64,000 nucleotides of DNA from Bradyrhizobium liaoningense. GTDB lineage: Bacteria; Pseudomonadota; Alphaproteobacteria; Rhizobiales; Xanthobacteraceae. The position numbers were made by a program, and so were the translations under genes. Shown here piece after piece: positions 8,635-17,310 of the stretch (position 1 is the stretch's first letter; each line of letters opens with the position of its first letter). The DNA is taken from NCBI RefSeq assembly GCF_018130825.1, contig NZ_JAFCJS010000001.1:992001-1056000 (forward strand), read 5' to 3'. The notes under the pieces are model-generated. The model saw only the letters and a program-made list of their open reading frames with translations. It made no database searches and was not told where the DNA came from.

Positions 8635-9867
8635 ATGCAAAGCGCGATCGTTCTCGGCGGCGGCATGGTCGGTGTGGGTGCGGCGCTGCACCTGCAGCGG
8701 CGCGGCTGGGCCGTCACGCTCGTCGACCGCAGGGAGCCGGGCCGCGAGACCAGCTATGGCAATGCCGGGATGATCCAGGCCGAAGCCGTGCGCCCCTACC
8801 CGATGCCGCGCGACCTCGCTTCGCTCGTGAAGATCGCGACCGGCCGCACCAACGACGTGCGCTACAGCCTGTCCTCGCTTCATCGCCACATCGAGCCGCT
8901 GCTGCGCTACTGGTGGCATTCGGCGCCGAAGCGACATCGCGAAGCCATCGTCGGCTGGGCGCGCCTGATCGGCTACGCCACGAGCGAGCACGACACCCTC
9001 ATTCGCGAGGCCCATGCCGACAATCTGATCCGCCGCGCCGGCTATCGCGCGTTGTACCGCGACGCCGCCGCCCTGGAGCACTCGATCAAGGACGCGGAGC
9101 AAGACCAGCGCGAATTCGGCGTGAACTTTCGCGTGTTGTCAGGCAGCGAATTGACAAAGGCAGAGCCGATCCTGCGCGACGATCTGCCCGGCGCGATCCA
9201 CTGGCTCGACACCTGGACGGTGTCCGATCCGGGCGCGCTGGTGACGGCCTATGCCGAACTGTTCGTGCGCCTCGGCGGCAGAATCGTGCTCGGTGATGCG
9301 CAGTCGCTGCAGCAGACCGCGAGCGGCTGGTCGGTCGACACCGATCAGGGGCGCATCGACGCCGCCCATGCCGTCGTGACGCTCGGGCCATGGTCGCCGG
9401 ATCTCCTGTTCAAGTTCGGCTATCGCATCCCGCTGGTGCGCAAGCGCGGCTACCACATGCATTACAGCGGCGGTGCCTCGCTCGATCTGCCGCTCGTCGA
9501 CAAGGGCGGCGGCTACGCCATGGGTCCGATGGCCAAGGGCATCCGCATCACCACCGGCGCCGAGCTGACCGGTCCCGATGCGCTCGCAACACCGGTGCAG
9601 CTCGCCAGCGCCGAAGCCTCCGCGCGCGAGCTGATCGATCTCGGCAAGCGCGTCGAGCCCGATCCGTGGTTCGGCACCCGCCCCTGCACGCCTGACATGC
9701 TCCCGGTGCTCGGACAGGCCCCGCACCATCCCGGCCTCTGGATGAACTTTGGTCACGGCCACCAGGGCTTTACTCTGGGGCCTGCGACCGGGCGCCTGCT
9801 CGCCGAGATCATGAGCGGCGAGACGCCGTCGATCGATCCCGCGCCGTACCGGCCGGAACGGTTCTAG
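8635..9867 (+). CDS. FAD-dependent oxidoreductase, D-amino-acid dehydrogenase (DadA)-like
   Basis: DAO-fold flavoenzyme. The N-terminal dinucleotide-binding motif GGGMVGVGAALHLQRRGWAVTLVD covers residues 8-31. The DadA-like ETSYGNAGMI follows at about 39-48. The C-terminal FAD/substrate region is GTRPCTPDMLPVLGQAP...LWMNFGHGHQGFTLGPATGRLLAE (about 342-395). DadA-type enzymes oxidise D-amino acids to 2-oxo acids and pass electrons to the respiratory chain. It is co-transcribed with the amidase (21-base gap, with AGGAGA ahead of the ATG). Its stop overlaps the stop of the convergent TPR gene by four bases. The substrate is unknown. Confidence 0.88.
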   Translation: MQSAIVLGGGMVGVGAALHLQRRGWAVTLVDRREPGRETSYGNAGMIQAEAVRPYPMPRDLASLVKIATGRTNDVRYSLSSLHRHIEPLLRYWWHSAPKRHREAIVGWARLIGYATSEHDTLIREAHADNLIRRAGYRALYRDAAALEHSIKDAEQDQREFGVNFRVLSGSELTKAEPILRDDLPGAIHWLDTWTVSDPGALVTAYAELFVRLGGRIVLGDAQSLQQTASGWSVDTDQGRIDAAHAVVTLGPWSPDLLFKFGYRIPLVRKRGYHMHYSGGASLDLPLVDKGGGYAMGPMAKGIRITTGAELTGPDALATPVQLASAEASARELIDLGKRVEPDPWFGTRPCTPDMLPVLGQAPHHPGLWMNFGHGHQGFTLGPATGRLLAEIMSGETPSIDPAPYRPERF

Positions 9868-11948
9868 CCCTCCGCGCTTGCGGCAAGCACCGCGAGCGCA
9901 GCCGAGAGGCGCAGCAACGGATCGTCCCATTCGCGGGGGCTGCGCTGGCGGAACAGCCGCATGGTCGGATACCACGGGCTGTCATCGCGATCGCGCAGCC
10001 AGCGCCAGTCGAGCGCGTAAGGCGTCAGCATCCACACGGTGCGTCCCAGCGCGCCGGCGAGATGCGCGACCGACGTGTCGACGGCGACGACGAGATCGAG
10101 CGCCGCGACCGCCGCCGCGGTGTCGGCGAAATCGCCGAGCGCGGGCGCAAGATCGATGATGTCAGGGCCGAGGGCCGCGAGCACCGCAGCATCCTCCGGC
10201 CGCGGCTCCTTCTGCAGGCTGTAAAGCTGCACGCCAGGCATCGCGAGGCGCGGCAGCATGGCCTCCGCGGAGAGCGAGCGCTGGCGGTCGCCCTTGTGCC
10301 TGGCATTGCCGGCCCAGACCACGCCGACCTTCAGCGCCGTCACCTCCCCAAGCGCCGCGCGCCAGCGTGACAGTCTTGCGGGATCGGGATGCAGGTAGGG
10401 AACGTCCGCCGGGATGGTGTCGAGCGTGGTGCCGAAGATGCGCGGCAGGCTCATCAGCGGCAGTTGCAGATCGAACGGCGGCAGCGGCGCGCCGCGCGGG
10501 ATCACGGTGACGTCGGGCAGCTGCCGCAGCAGCACGGCGAGCGCGGGCTGGACCTGCAAAATGATCCGTCCGCCCTTCGCCGTCACCATCGGCACATAGC
10601 GCACGAAATGCAGGGCGTCGCCGAGGCCGTATTCGGCGAACAGCAGCAATGTACGCCCCTCGAGCGGCTCGCCCTGCCATTCCGGCTCGGCGAACACGGG
10701 ATCGCCGTCCGACAGCATCTTGCACTTCCGTCGCCAGCGATAGGCATCGAAACCTTCAGCGAAATGGCCGTTCATCAGCAGGAAATGCGCGTGGTTGTAC
10801 TGCGCCAGCGGCTGCTCCGGATCGAGCGCAATCGCACGATGCGAAACCGCGAGCGCCTCGTCGATCTCGCCGGCATTGCGCAGCGCGACCGCGAGATTGG
10901 CGTGGCCCTTGGCATAGTTGGGATCGGCGACGACCGCGCAGCGGTGCGCCGCGACCGCATCGGCAGCGCACTCCTGCTTCTCGAAGATGATGCCGAGATT
11001 GGTCCAGGCCGGGGCATGATCCGGCTTCAGCAGCAGCGCGTGCTCGCAAGATGCAATCGCCTCGTCCAGCGCGCCGAGCTCGGAGAGACAGGCGCCAAGA
11101 TTGCTGGCGATCACGTGATCCGACGGATCACGCGCAAAGCTCCGCCTGTAGATCTCGGCGGCCTCCTGCAGGCGACCTGCCTCGTGCAGGACGAGTCCGA
11201 GCAGGCGCAGCGCCGGAGCATTATCCGGCGCAAGCGCGATCGCGCGGCGGTACTGGACGATGGCGTCCTCGAGCAATCCTCGCCGATAGAGCACCTCGCC
11301 GAGATTGCACAGCAGCCTGGGATCATCGGGGTTTTCGTCGAGCGCGCGGCGATAGGCCGCCTCCGCCTCGTCGAGGCGCGCCTGGTCCACAAGGAGATTG
11401 CCGAGATTGAGCCAGACGCCGCGATATGAAGGCTCCCGCGCGATCACCGCGCGATAAGCCTCTTCGGCCTCCGCGAGCCGCCCCTGCTCCGCAAGCACGA
11501 CGGCGAGGTTGAAGCAGGCCCGCGTCAGATGCGCATCGAGCGCCAGCGCGCGGCGATAGGCGGCCTCGGCCTCGTCGAAGCGCGCGAGCTCGCCGAGCGC
11601 CACGCCGAGCTTGTTGTGCAGGCCGGCATCATCAGGCCGCCGGACCAGCGCGCGCCGGAATGCGGCGACCGCCCCCTCCTGCTCGCCCTTCACCGCGAGC
11701 GCATCGCCGAGCGTGACGAGCGCCGGCGCGTGCTCGGGATCGACGCTGAAGATGCGGCCGAGCAGCGCGGCGCCCTCTGCCGCACGGTCGCTGACGAAGG
11801 CGGCGACGGCGGCCAGATGCAATGCCGGGACGTGATCCGGGTCGGCCTTCAGAACCTCCGCGCAGAGTGCATCCGCCTCATCCGGCCGCCCCGCCGCAAA
11901 ATGCTCCGCCGCCTGCAACACAATCGGATTCACAGCCGCATTGCCCAC
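9864..11948 (-). CDS. Tetratricopeptide-repeat protein with C-terminal glycosyltransferase-9-like domain
   Basis: About ten TPR units (34-residue period, for example FDEAEAAYRRALALDAH, LAEAEEAYRAVIAREPS, LDEAEAAYRRALDENPD) fill the N-terminal 400 residues. They are followed by a GT-B-like domain. That domain contains LKVGVVWAGNARHKGDRQRSL, GVQLYSLQKEP, DTAAAVAALDLVVAVDTSVAHLAGALGRTVWMLTPYALDWRW, resembling heptosyltransferase/O-GlcNAc-transferase folds. Such proteins are common in rhizobia and are often near polysaccharide or flagellar glycosylation genes; no such neighbours are seen here. The open frame reaches 12056, but that would overlap the upstream regulator gene by 47 bases. GTG at 11948 (VGNAAVNPIVLQAAEHF) gives a better N terminus. 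No signal peptide. Confidence 0.85.
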   Translation of the reverse strand: MGNAAVNPIVLQAAEHFAAGRPDEADALCAEVLKADPDHVPALHLAAVAAFVSDRAAEGAALLGRIFSVDPEHAPALVTLGDALAVKGEQEGAVAAFRRALVRRPDDAGLHNKLGVALGELARFDEAEAAYRRALALDAHLTRACFNLAVVLAEQGRLAEAEEAYRAVIAREPSYRGVWLNLGNLLVDQARLDEAEAAYRRALDENPDDPRLLCNLGEVLYRRGLLEDAIVQYRRAIALAPDNAPALRLLGLVLHEAGRLQEAAEIYRRSFARDPSDHVIASNLGACLSELGALDEAIASCEHALLLKPDHAPAWTNLGIIFEKQECAADAVAAHRCAVVADPNYAKGHANLAVALRNAGEIDEALAVSHRAIALDPEQPLAQYNHAHFLLMNGHFAEGFDAYRWRRKCKMLSDGDPVFAEPEWQGEPLEGRTLLLFAEYGLGDALHFVRYVPMVTAKGGRIILQVQPALAVLLRQLPDVTVIPRGAPLPPFDLQLPLMSLPRIFGTTLDTIPADVPYLHPDPARLSRWRAALGEVTALKVGVVWAGNARHKGDRQRSLSAEAMLPRLAMPGVQLYSLQKEPRPEDAAVLAALGPDIIDLAPALGDFADTAAAVAALDLVVAVDTSVAHLAGALGRTVWMLTPYALDWRWLRDRDDSPWYPTMRLFRQRSPREWDDPLLRLSAALAVLAASAEG

Positions 11949-12009
11949 GATGCCACCCACCCCTTCGAGCTCCGAGATGCGGGTTAAACGCGCGAGATCG
12001 AAAATTCCG

Positions 12010-12846
12010 TCAGTCGGCGCGCTCAGTGAGCAGTGTCCTGATCCGGTCGGCGTCATCAGGCGTCGCCGGGTTGTAGACGATCATGCTGAGATCGGGCCGG
12101 CCCTCGACATTGAAGCTCGAATATTCGAACGACATGGTGCCGTGAACGGGATGCCGCAGCCGCTTGGTGCCGTCGCCATGATGGCGGACGTCATTGTCGC
12201 GCCACAGCGCCGCGAATTCCGGGCTGGTGCGGCACAGCTCGTCGACGAAATCGGCGACGTGCGAGACGGCGCCGGCGCGCGCGGCATCCGCCCTGAACGC
12301 CGCCACCACGAAGCGGGCGACGCTGTCCCAGTCATACTGCGCGGCGCGCACGCGCGGATCGCAGAAGATGAAGCGCAGGATGTTGCGCTGGCCCGGCGGG
12401 ATGGCGCCGTAGTCGGTCAGCACCACGCTTGCGGCCCGATTCCAGGCGACGACGTCCCAGGTCGCGGTGCGCACCAAGGCGGGGCTGAACGCGAGCGCGT
12501 CGAGCACGCGCTGCAGCCGCGGCGAGACGCCTTCCGCCGCCTGATAGCGCACCTCGGGCGGCCGGCCGAGACCGATCAGGAACAGGTGCTCGCGCTCGAC
12601 ATCGGTCAGCATCAAGGCGCGGGCGATACGGTCGAGCACGTCGGCCGATGGCGCCCCGCCGCGGCCCTGCTCCAGCCAGGTGTACCAGGTCGGGCTGATA
12701 TTGGCGCGCTGGGCCACCTCCTCGCGTCGGAGCCCGGGCGTGCGCCTGCGGCTGCCGCTGAGGCCGAACGCGGCGGCATCGAGCCGGGTGCGGCGGTCCT
12801 TCAGGTAGGTCCCGAGCAGGTTTTCGGCGGTCGCGGTCTCGCTCAT
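12010..12846 (-). CDS. Helix-turn-helix regulator with MmyB-like ligand-binding domain
   Basis: An XRE helix-turn-helix lies at about residues 10-85, with the family signature RRTPGLRREEVAQRANISPTWYTWLEQGRGGAPSADVLDRIARAL. A MmyB-like C-terminal domain (about 108-270) includes LVRTATWDVVAWNRAA. These regulators usually repress a divergently transcribed oxidoreductase. The SDR gene starting at 12939 fits, with a 92-base gap holding a paired repeat. ATG 12846 is the only reasonable start. The ligand is unknown (fatty acids are bound by some relatives). Confidence 0.9.
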   Translation of the reverse strand: MSETATAENLLGTYLKDRRTRLDAAAFGLSGSRRRTPGLRREEVAQRANISPTWYTWLEQGRGGAPSADVLDRIARALMLTDVEREHLFLIGLGRPPEVRYQAAEGVSPRLQRVLDALAFSPALVRTATWDVVAWNRAASVVLTDYGAIPPGQRNILRFIFCDPRVRAAQYDWDSVARFVVAAFRADAARAGAVSHVADFVDELCRTSPEFAALWRDNDVRHHGDGTKRLRHPVHGTMSFEYSSFNVEGRPDLSMIVYNPATPDDADRIRTLLTERAD

Positions 12847-12860
12847 CCTGTTAGCTATTA

Positions 12861-12894
12861 TACCCTGATAATGTCACTACTTTACCCGGATAAT
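12861..12894. promoter_or_regulatory. Tandem operator candidate between MmyB-type regulator and SDR gene
   Basis: Two near-identical 12-mers, TACCCTGATAAT (12861-12872) and TACCCGGATAAT (12883-12894), lie in direct orientation with starts exactly 22 bases apart, that is two helical turns. They sit in the divergent promoter region. This is the layout expected for a regulator binding two half-sites on one DNA face. Seen directly; its function as operator is inferred. Confidence 0.65.
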
Positions 12895-12938
12895 CCTAGC
12901 GTAGATGGTCGTCTCCACCAACCCCGAGGAGATATCTC

Positions 12939-13823
12939 ATGCGTGTATTCGTCACCGGCGCCACCGGCTTTGTCGGCTCCGCCGTCGTGCGGGACCTGAT
13001 CGCCGCCGGCCACACTGTCACCGGCCTCGCCCGGACCGACGCCGGCGCGGCGACCGTCGCGGCGATGGGCGCCGAGGTCCATCGCGGCTCGCTGGAGGAC
13101 CATGCTTCCTTGCGCAGCGGCGCGGCTGCCTCCGACGGCGTGCTTCATCTCGCCTTCAACCACGACTTCTCGAAATTCACCGAGAATTGCGAGCTCGACC
13201 GCCGCGCTATCCTGGCCATCGGCGAAGAGCTCAGAGGCTCCGATCGGCCGCTGATCGTCACGTCAGGCGTGGCCCTGCTCGCGCCGGGACGGCTCGCGAC
13301 CGAGGATGACGCGGCGGCCCGCCACTTTCCCCGCGTTTCGGAAGCGACCGCCGAAGACCTCATGCAGCAAGGCGTCCGCGCCGGCATCGTGCGGCTTCCG
13401 CCCACGACCCATGGCGAGGGTGACCACGGTTTTGTCCCGCGCCTCATCGCGATCGCCCGAGAAAAAGGCGCCGCGGCCTATATTGGCGATGGCAGCAACC
13501 GCTGGCCGGCCGCGCACCGCATCGATGCCGCGCGGGTCTACCGGCTCGCGCTGGAGCAAGGCGCATCCGCCCGCCGCTATCACGCCATCGCCGAGGAAGG
13601 CGTGCCGTTCAAGGAGATTGCGGAGGTGATCGGCAAAAGGCTCGCCGTATCAGTGGTCTCGAAATCCGCTGACGAAGCCGAGCAGCATTTCGGCTGGTTT
13701 GCGCGGTTCGCTGGCATCGATGTCCCCACCTCGAGCGCGAAGACGCGCGCAGCTCTCGGCTGGGAGCCGAAAGAAAAAGGGCTGATCGAGGATCTCGACC
13801 AGCCCCATTACTTCAAGGTCTGA
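12939..13823 (+). CDS. SDR-family NAD(P)-dependent epimerase/oxidoreductase
   Basis: Extended or atypical short-chain dehydrogenase fold. The nucleotide motif GATGFVGSAVVRDLIAAGHTVTGLAR starts at residue 7. The second half (ATAEDLMQQGVRAGIVRLPPTTHGEGDHGFVPRLIAIAREKGAAAYIGDGSNRWPAAHRIDAARVY) is typical of the uncharacterised SDR group often paired with MmyB-type regulators. ATG 12939 follows GAGGAGATATCTC. A 19-base hairpin (13823-13841) separates it from the convergent dctA. The substrate is unknown. Confidence 0.9.
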   Translation: MRVFVTGATGFVGSAVVRDLIAAGHTVTGLARTDAGAATVAAMGAEVHRGSLEDHASLRSGAAASDGVLHLAFNHDFSKFTENCELDRRAILAIGEELRGSDRPLIVTSGVALLAPGRLATEDDAAARHFPRVSEATAEDLMQQGVRAGIVRLPPTTHGEGDHGFVPRLIAIAREKGAAAYIGDGSNRWPAAHRIDAARVYRLALEQGASARRYHAIAEEGVPFKEIAEVIGKRLAVSVVSKSADEAEQHFGWFARFAGIDVPTSSAKTRAALGWEPKEKGLIEDLDQPHYFKV

Positions 13824-13841
13824 CGGCGCGGCTCGCGCCGT
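13823..13841. terminator. Hairpin between convergent SDR and dctA genes
   Basis: Perfect stem ACGGCGCG / CGCGCCGT with a GCT loop in the 28-base gap between two convergent stops. No T-tract on either side, so it is at best a weak bidirectional terminator or a structural transcript end. Confidence 0.4.
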
Positions 13842-13851
13842 CCGATCCGGA

Positions 13852-15186
13852 TCAGTCGGTCGTGATCGCCGTTTCCATGTCGGTCGGATCGATCTGCTTG
13901 GAGAGATTGGCGTTGAGCTTGTCGCGGTCGAGCTCACCCTCCCACCAGGCGACGATCACGCAGGCCACGCCGTTGCCGCACAGGTTGGTCAGTGCGCGGC
14001 ATTCGCTCATGAACTTGTCGATGCCGAGCACGATCGCCATGCCCGGCACGAGGCGCGGATCCACCACCGCGAGCGTTGCCGCCAGCGTGATGAAGCCCGC
14101 ACCGGTGATGCCGGAGGCGCCTTTCGAGGTCAGCATCGCCACCACCAGGATGGTCAGCTGCTGGCCGAAGGAGAGATCGACGCCGAGCGCCTGGGCGATG
14201 AACAGCGTCGCCAGCGTCATGTAGATGTTGGTGCCGTCGAGGTTGAACGAATAGCCCGTGGGCACCACGAGGCCGACCACCGACTTCGAGCAGCCGAGCC
14301 GCTCCAGCTTCTCCATCAAGGACGGCAGCGCGCTTTCCGACGATGAGGTGCCGAGCACGATCAGCAGCTCGTCCTTGATGTAGGCGAGGAACTTGAAGAT
14401 CGAGAACCCGGCCATGCGTGCGATGATGCCGAGCACGACGAACACGAACAGCGCAGCCGTGACGTAGAACGTCGCGATCAGGCCGATCAGGTTGAGGATC
14501 GCGCCGGTGCCGAACTTGCCGATGGTGTAGGCCATCGCACCGAACGCGCCGATCGGCGCCGCGCGCATCACGATCGAGATGACGCCGAACACCGCATGCG
14601 CGGCATCGTCGATGAAGCTGCGGATGGTGTGGCCGCGCTCACCCAGGCTCATGATGGCGAAGCCGAACAGCACCGAGAACAGCAGCACCTGCAGGATCTC
14701 GCCTTGCGCGAAGGCGCCGACCACGGTGTCCGGAATGATGTGCAGGACGAAGTCGACCGACTTCTGGCCGGCGGCCTGCTTGGCGTAGTTCGCAACGGCC
14801 GCTTCGCTCGCCGCCGCGTTGCCGAAGCCTGCGCCCGGCCTGACGAGATTGCCCACGATGAGGCCGATCACCAGCGCGAAGGTCGAGACGACCTCGAAAT
14901 AGACCAGCGCCTTGACGCCGATGCGTCCGACCTTCTTGGCGTCCTGGATGTGCGCGATGCCCGAGACCACGGTGCAGAAGATGATCGGGGCGATCACCAT
15001 CTTGATCAGCTTGATGAAGCCGTCGCCCATCGCCTTGATCCAGTCGTTGGTGGCGAACGTCGGCCAGAGCCAGCCGACGATGGCGCCGAGCACGATGGCG
15101 ATCAGCACCTGGACATAGAGAATTTTGTACCACGGCTTGGCTGCGGCCGGCGCGACCGGCGCCCCCGCCATCGTTGTCGTCGTCAT
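13852..15186 (-). CDS. dctA: C4-dicarboxylate transporter DctA
   Basis: Inner-membrane symporter of the glutamate/aspartate:cation family, taking up succinate, fumarate and malate. It has eight transmembrane segments and re-entrant loops. Diagnostic motifs are [42 protein letters not shown] (serine-rich hairpin), [19 protein letters not shown] and [22 protein letters not shown]. The frame extends to 15255, but ATG 15186 ([10 protein letters not shown]), preceded by GAGGGGGAG, is the proper start and gives 444 residues as in other rhizobia. No dctB/dctD is adjacent. A 29-base inverted repeat lies just upstream. Confidence 0.95.
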   Translation of the reverse strand: MTTTTMAGAPVAPAAAKPWYKILYVQVLIAIVLGAIVGWLWPTFATNDWIKAMGDGFIKLIKMVIAPIIFCTVVSGIAHIQDAKKVGRIGVKALVYFEVVSTFALVIGLIVGNLVRPGAGFGNAAASEAAVANYAKQAAGQKSVDFVLHIIPDTVVGAFAQGEILQVLLFSVLFGFAIMSLGERGHTIRSFIDDAAHAVFGVISIVMRAAPIGAFGAMAYTIGKFGTGAILNLIGLIATFYVTAALFVFVVLGIIARMAGFSIFKFLAYIKDELLIVLGTSSSESALPSLMEKLERLGCSKSVVGLVVPTGYSFNLDGTNIYMTLATLFIAQALGVDLSFGQQLTILVVAMLTSKGASGITGAGFITLAATLAVVDPRLVPGMAIVLGIDKFMSECRALTNLCGNGVACVIVAWWEGELDRDKLNANLSKQIDPTDMETAITTD

Positions 15187-15210
15187 CGTTTCACTCCCCC
15201 TCAAACATTG

Positions 15211-15239
15211 GGGCCAGCCAAGATCAACTTGGCCGGCCC
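15211..15239. promoter_or_regulatory. 29-bp inverted repeat upstream of dctA
   Basis: On the minus strand the arms GGGCC-GG-CCAAG and CTTGG-CT-GGCCC surround a 5-base spacer, ending 25 bases before the dctA start. A consensus -35-like TTGACA sits immediately upstream on the minus strand. It could be an operator for dctA or a hairpin after bioY. There is no T-tract, so a terminator is less likely. Confidence 0.5.
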
Positions 15240-15270
15240 TGTCAATTGGAACCACTCGGAATGGTGCGCT

Positions 15271-15882
15271 TTACCCGCGACGGTCGACGAGCCGGCGCGC
15301 CGCCGGCATCAGCGTCGCGCCCAGCGCGTTCTTGACCAGGGACGCCGCGATGAACGGCGCAAGGCCGACCTGCCAAGCCTTGGCGACGCCAAGACCGAGG
15401 CCAAAGGCCAGCCAGCCGAAGCCGGCCGCCAGAATGACGATGTGGCCGACGGCCATCGCGGCGAACAGCAAGACCACGCTGCGATCCCAGCCGCGCTCGG
15501 CGAGCCAGCCGGTCACGAAGGCAGCGAGCACGAAGCCGAACAGATAGCCCGCAGTCGGGCCGACCAGCGGTGCAATCCCACCCACGGGACCGGCGAACAC
15601 CGGCAGGCCAAGCGCACCCTCGGCGAGGTAGGCGATCATGGTTGCGCTGCCAAGGCGCCAGCCATAGGCGGCGCCGATCATCAGCACCACCAGCGTCTGC
15701 AACGTCATCGGCACGTAAGGCAGCGGCAGATTCACCTTGGCTGACAGCGCCATCAAGGCGGTGCCGAGCGCGACCAGCACGACAGCGCGCAGTGCGCCGA
15801 CAGCTTCGCCCGGACGGGTCGGCCACATCAATGCGGCGAGAGGAGAATGCGTGGCGGCGATGGGCGCGGAACGGTCAGACAA
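15271..15882 (-). CDS. bioY: Biotin transporter BioY
   Basis: S-component of an ECF biotin uptake system; works alone or with an energising module. Six membrane segments are visible, with the family motifs ALMALSAKVNLPLPYVPMTLQTLVVLMIGAAYG and GPTAGYLFGFVLAAFVTGWLAERG. The open frame extends upstream through the aminotransferase gene, but that part is shadow. The start is TTG 15882 (LSDRSAPIA), supported by GGAG seven bases upstream, giving 203 residues. It lies between an aminotransferase and dctA on the same strand. No bioM/bioN is nearby. No BioR-like box was recognised. Confidence 0.9.
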   Translation of the reverse strand: MSDRSAPIAATHSPLAALMWPTRPGEAVGALRAVVLVALGTALMALSAKVNLPLPYVPMTLQTLVVLMIGAAYGWRLGSATMIAYLAEGALGLPVFAGPVGGIAPLVGPTAGYLFGFVLAAFVTGWLAERGWDRSVVLLFAAMAVGHIVILAAGFGWLAFGLGLGVAKAWQVGLAPFIAASLVKNALGATLMPAARRLVDRRG

Positions 15883-15916
15883 GTTGCACTCCGAAAAGGC
15901 TGGCGAAAACTGGCGG

Positions 15917-17104
15917 CTATTTAAGCCAGTGAGCGATCCGGTCAACTGCCTCCCGCATCTCTTCTGCCGAACGGGCATAGGAGAACCGTATGAATGAACG
16001 GCCATGGATGGGATCGAAATCGACGCCCGGCGTCGCCGCCACATGGGCCTGTTCCAGCATCTGCTTGGCGAATTCGAAACTGTCGGAAGTGAAGTCCGAC
16101 ACATCGGCATAGAGGTAGAACGCACCATCGGCCGGCAAGAACTTGCTGAGGCCCGCTTTGGGCAGTCCCTCGATCAAAATGCGCCGGTTTTCCTGATAGC
16201 CGTGCTTGATCTCCTCCATCTCGGCCGCGCCGTCGAAGGCAGCCTCGGCCGCGATCTGCGACAGCGACGGCACCGAGATCGACAGGTTCTGCTGGAGCCG
16301 CTCGATCGGGCGCACCAGAACCTCGGGCACGACCATCCAGCCGACGCGCCAGCCCGTCATGCAAAAATATTTCGAGAACGAGTTGATCACGAGTGCGTGG
16401 TCCGACAGCGCCGCTGCCGTCACCGCCGGAAACGCGTAGTCCAGCCCGTGATAGATCTCGTCGGAGATGAAGCGGATTTTTGCGTCTTCCGCCGCCGCGA
16501 TCAGGCCGGAGAGCGCCTCGCGGGACATCATCGTTCCCGTTGGATTGGCGGGGCTGCCGACCAGCACGCCCTTCAGCGGCGCCTTGCGATGCGCGGCGAG
16601 CAGCGCCTCGCCGGTCAGCGCATGACGCGTCTCGTTCGTGGTCTCGATCAGCACCGGCTCGCAGCCGAGCGCGGTCAGGATGTGGCGGTACGGCGGATAG
16701 CCCGGCACCGTCACGGCGACGCGGTCCCCGGGCTCGAACATCGACAGGAACGCGAGGATGAATCCGCCGGACGAGCCCGTCGTCACCACGATCCGTTCGG
16801 GGCTGACGTCACACCCATGGACGTCGCGGTAGTGCCGCGCGATCCGCTCGCGCAAGGAGGGGATGCCGAGCGCGGAGGTATAGTCGATCCGGCCGGCCTC
16901 GAGCGCGGCATGGGCGGCCGCGATCGCGGTTTTCGGCGCGCCGGCCGCGGGCTGGCCGACCTCCATGTGGATGACATGGCCGCCGGCGGCCTCGATTCGG
17001 GCCGCGGCGGCCATCACGTCCATCACCATGAAGGGGGGAACGTCGCTGCGGCGGGAGGGCTCGAGCCACTGCCCCAACCGGTTCCTCAATGTCGCATCCT
17101 GCAT
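15917..17104 (-). CDS. Pyridoxal-phosphate aminotransferase (fold type I, class I/II)
   Basis: Aspartate-aminotransferase-fold enzyme of 395 residues. Motifs are MEVGQPAAGAPK, TTGSSGGFILAFLSMFEPGDRV, VGSPANPTGTMMSRE, ISDEIYHGLDY, and NSFSKYFCMTGWRVGW carrying the PLP-binding lysine. C-terminal FIRFSYARSAEEM contains the substrate-carboxylate arginine. Substrate cannot be assigned. ATG 17104 (MQDATLRNRL) is the clear start. bioY follows 34 bases downstream, so co-transcription is possible; whether the pairing is functional is unknown. Confidence 0.92.
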   Translation of the reverse strand: MQDATLRNRLGQWLEPSRRSDVPPFMVMDVMAAAARIEAAGGHVIHMEVGQPAAGAPKTAIAAAHAALEAGRIDYTSALGIPSLRERIARHYRDVHGCDVSPERIVVTTGSSGGFILAFLSMFEPGDRVAVTVPGYPPYRHILTALGCEPVLIETTNETRHALTGEALLAAHRKAPLKGVLVGSPANPTGTMMSREALSGLIAAAEDAKIRFISDEIYHGLDYAFPAVTAAALSDHALVINSFSKYFCMTGWRVGWMVVPEVLVRPIERLQQNLSISVPSLSQIAAEAAFDGAAEMEEIKHGYQENRRILIEGLPKAGLSKFLPADGAFYLYADVSDFTSDSFEFAKQMLEQAHVAATPGVDFDPIHGRSFIRFSYARSAEEMREAVDRIAHWLK

Positions 17105-17183
17105 CGATTTCTGCTATTTCGCTGGCGGACCGGTCCGTCCGGTCCTTCAAAACGGGGCGCTTGCGCCCCAGACTGGCCGCATT

Positions 17184-17211
17184 GTACGGCTCATAAGGGG
17201 TACGGCTCATA
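17184..17211. repeat. 12-bp direct repeat in divergent promoter region
   Basis: GTACGGCTCATA occurs at 17184-17195 and again at 17200-17211 (period 16) between the aminotransferase and M48 protease genes. It could be a tandem regulator site; no partner regulator is evident. Confidence 0.5.
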
Positions 17212-17310
17212 GGCCATATCGCGTATCCAGTCCGCCGCCAATCGCCAAAACCAATCACGAAAACTGCATTCCAGGTCCCTTTGCCGAGACCGTTTGACCC
17301 AGACCGCTTG

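Noticed and set aside
7093..9102. 669-codon minus frame over the amidase and dehydrogenase genes
   Set aside because: It spans two well-supported plus-strand genes and has no recognisable domain.
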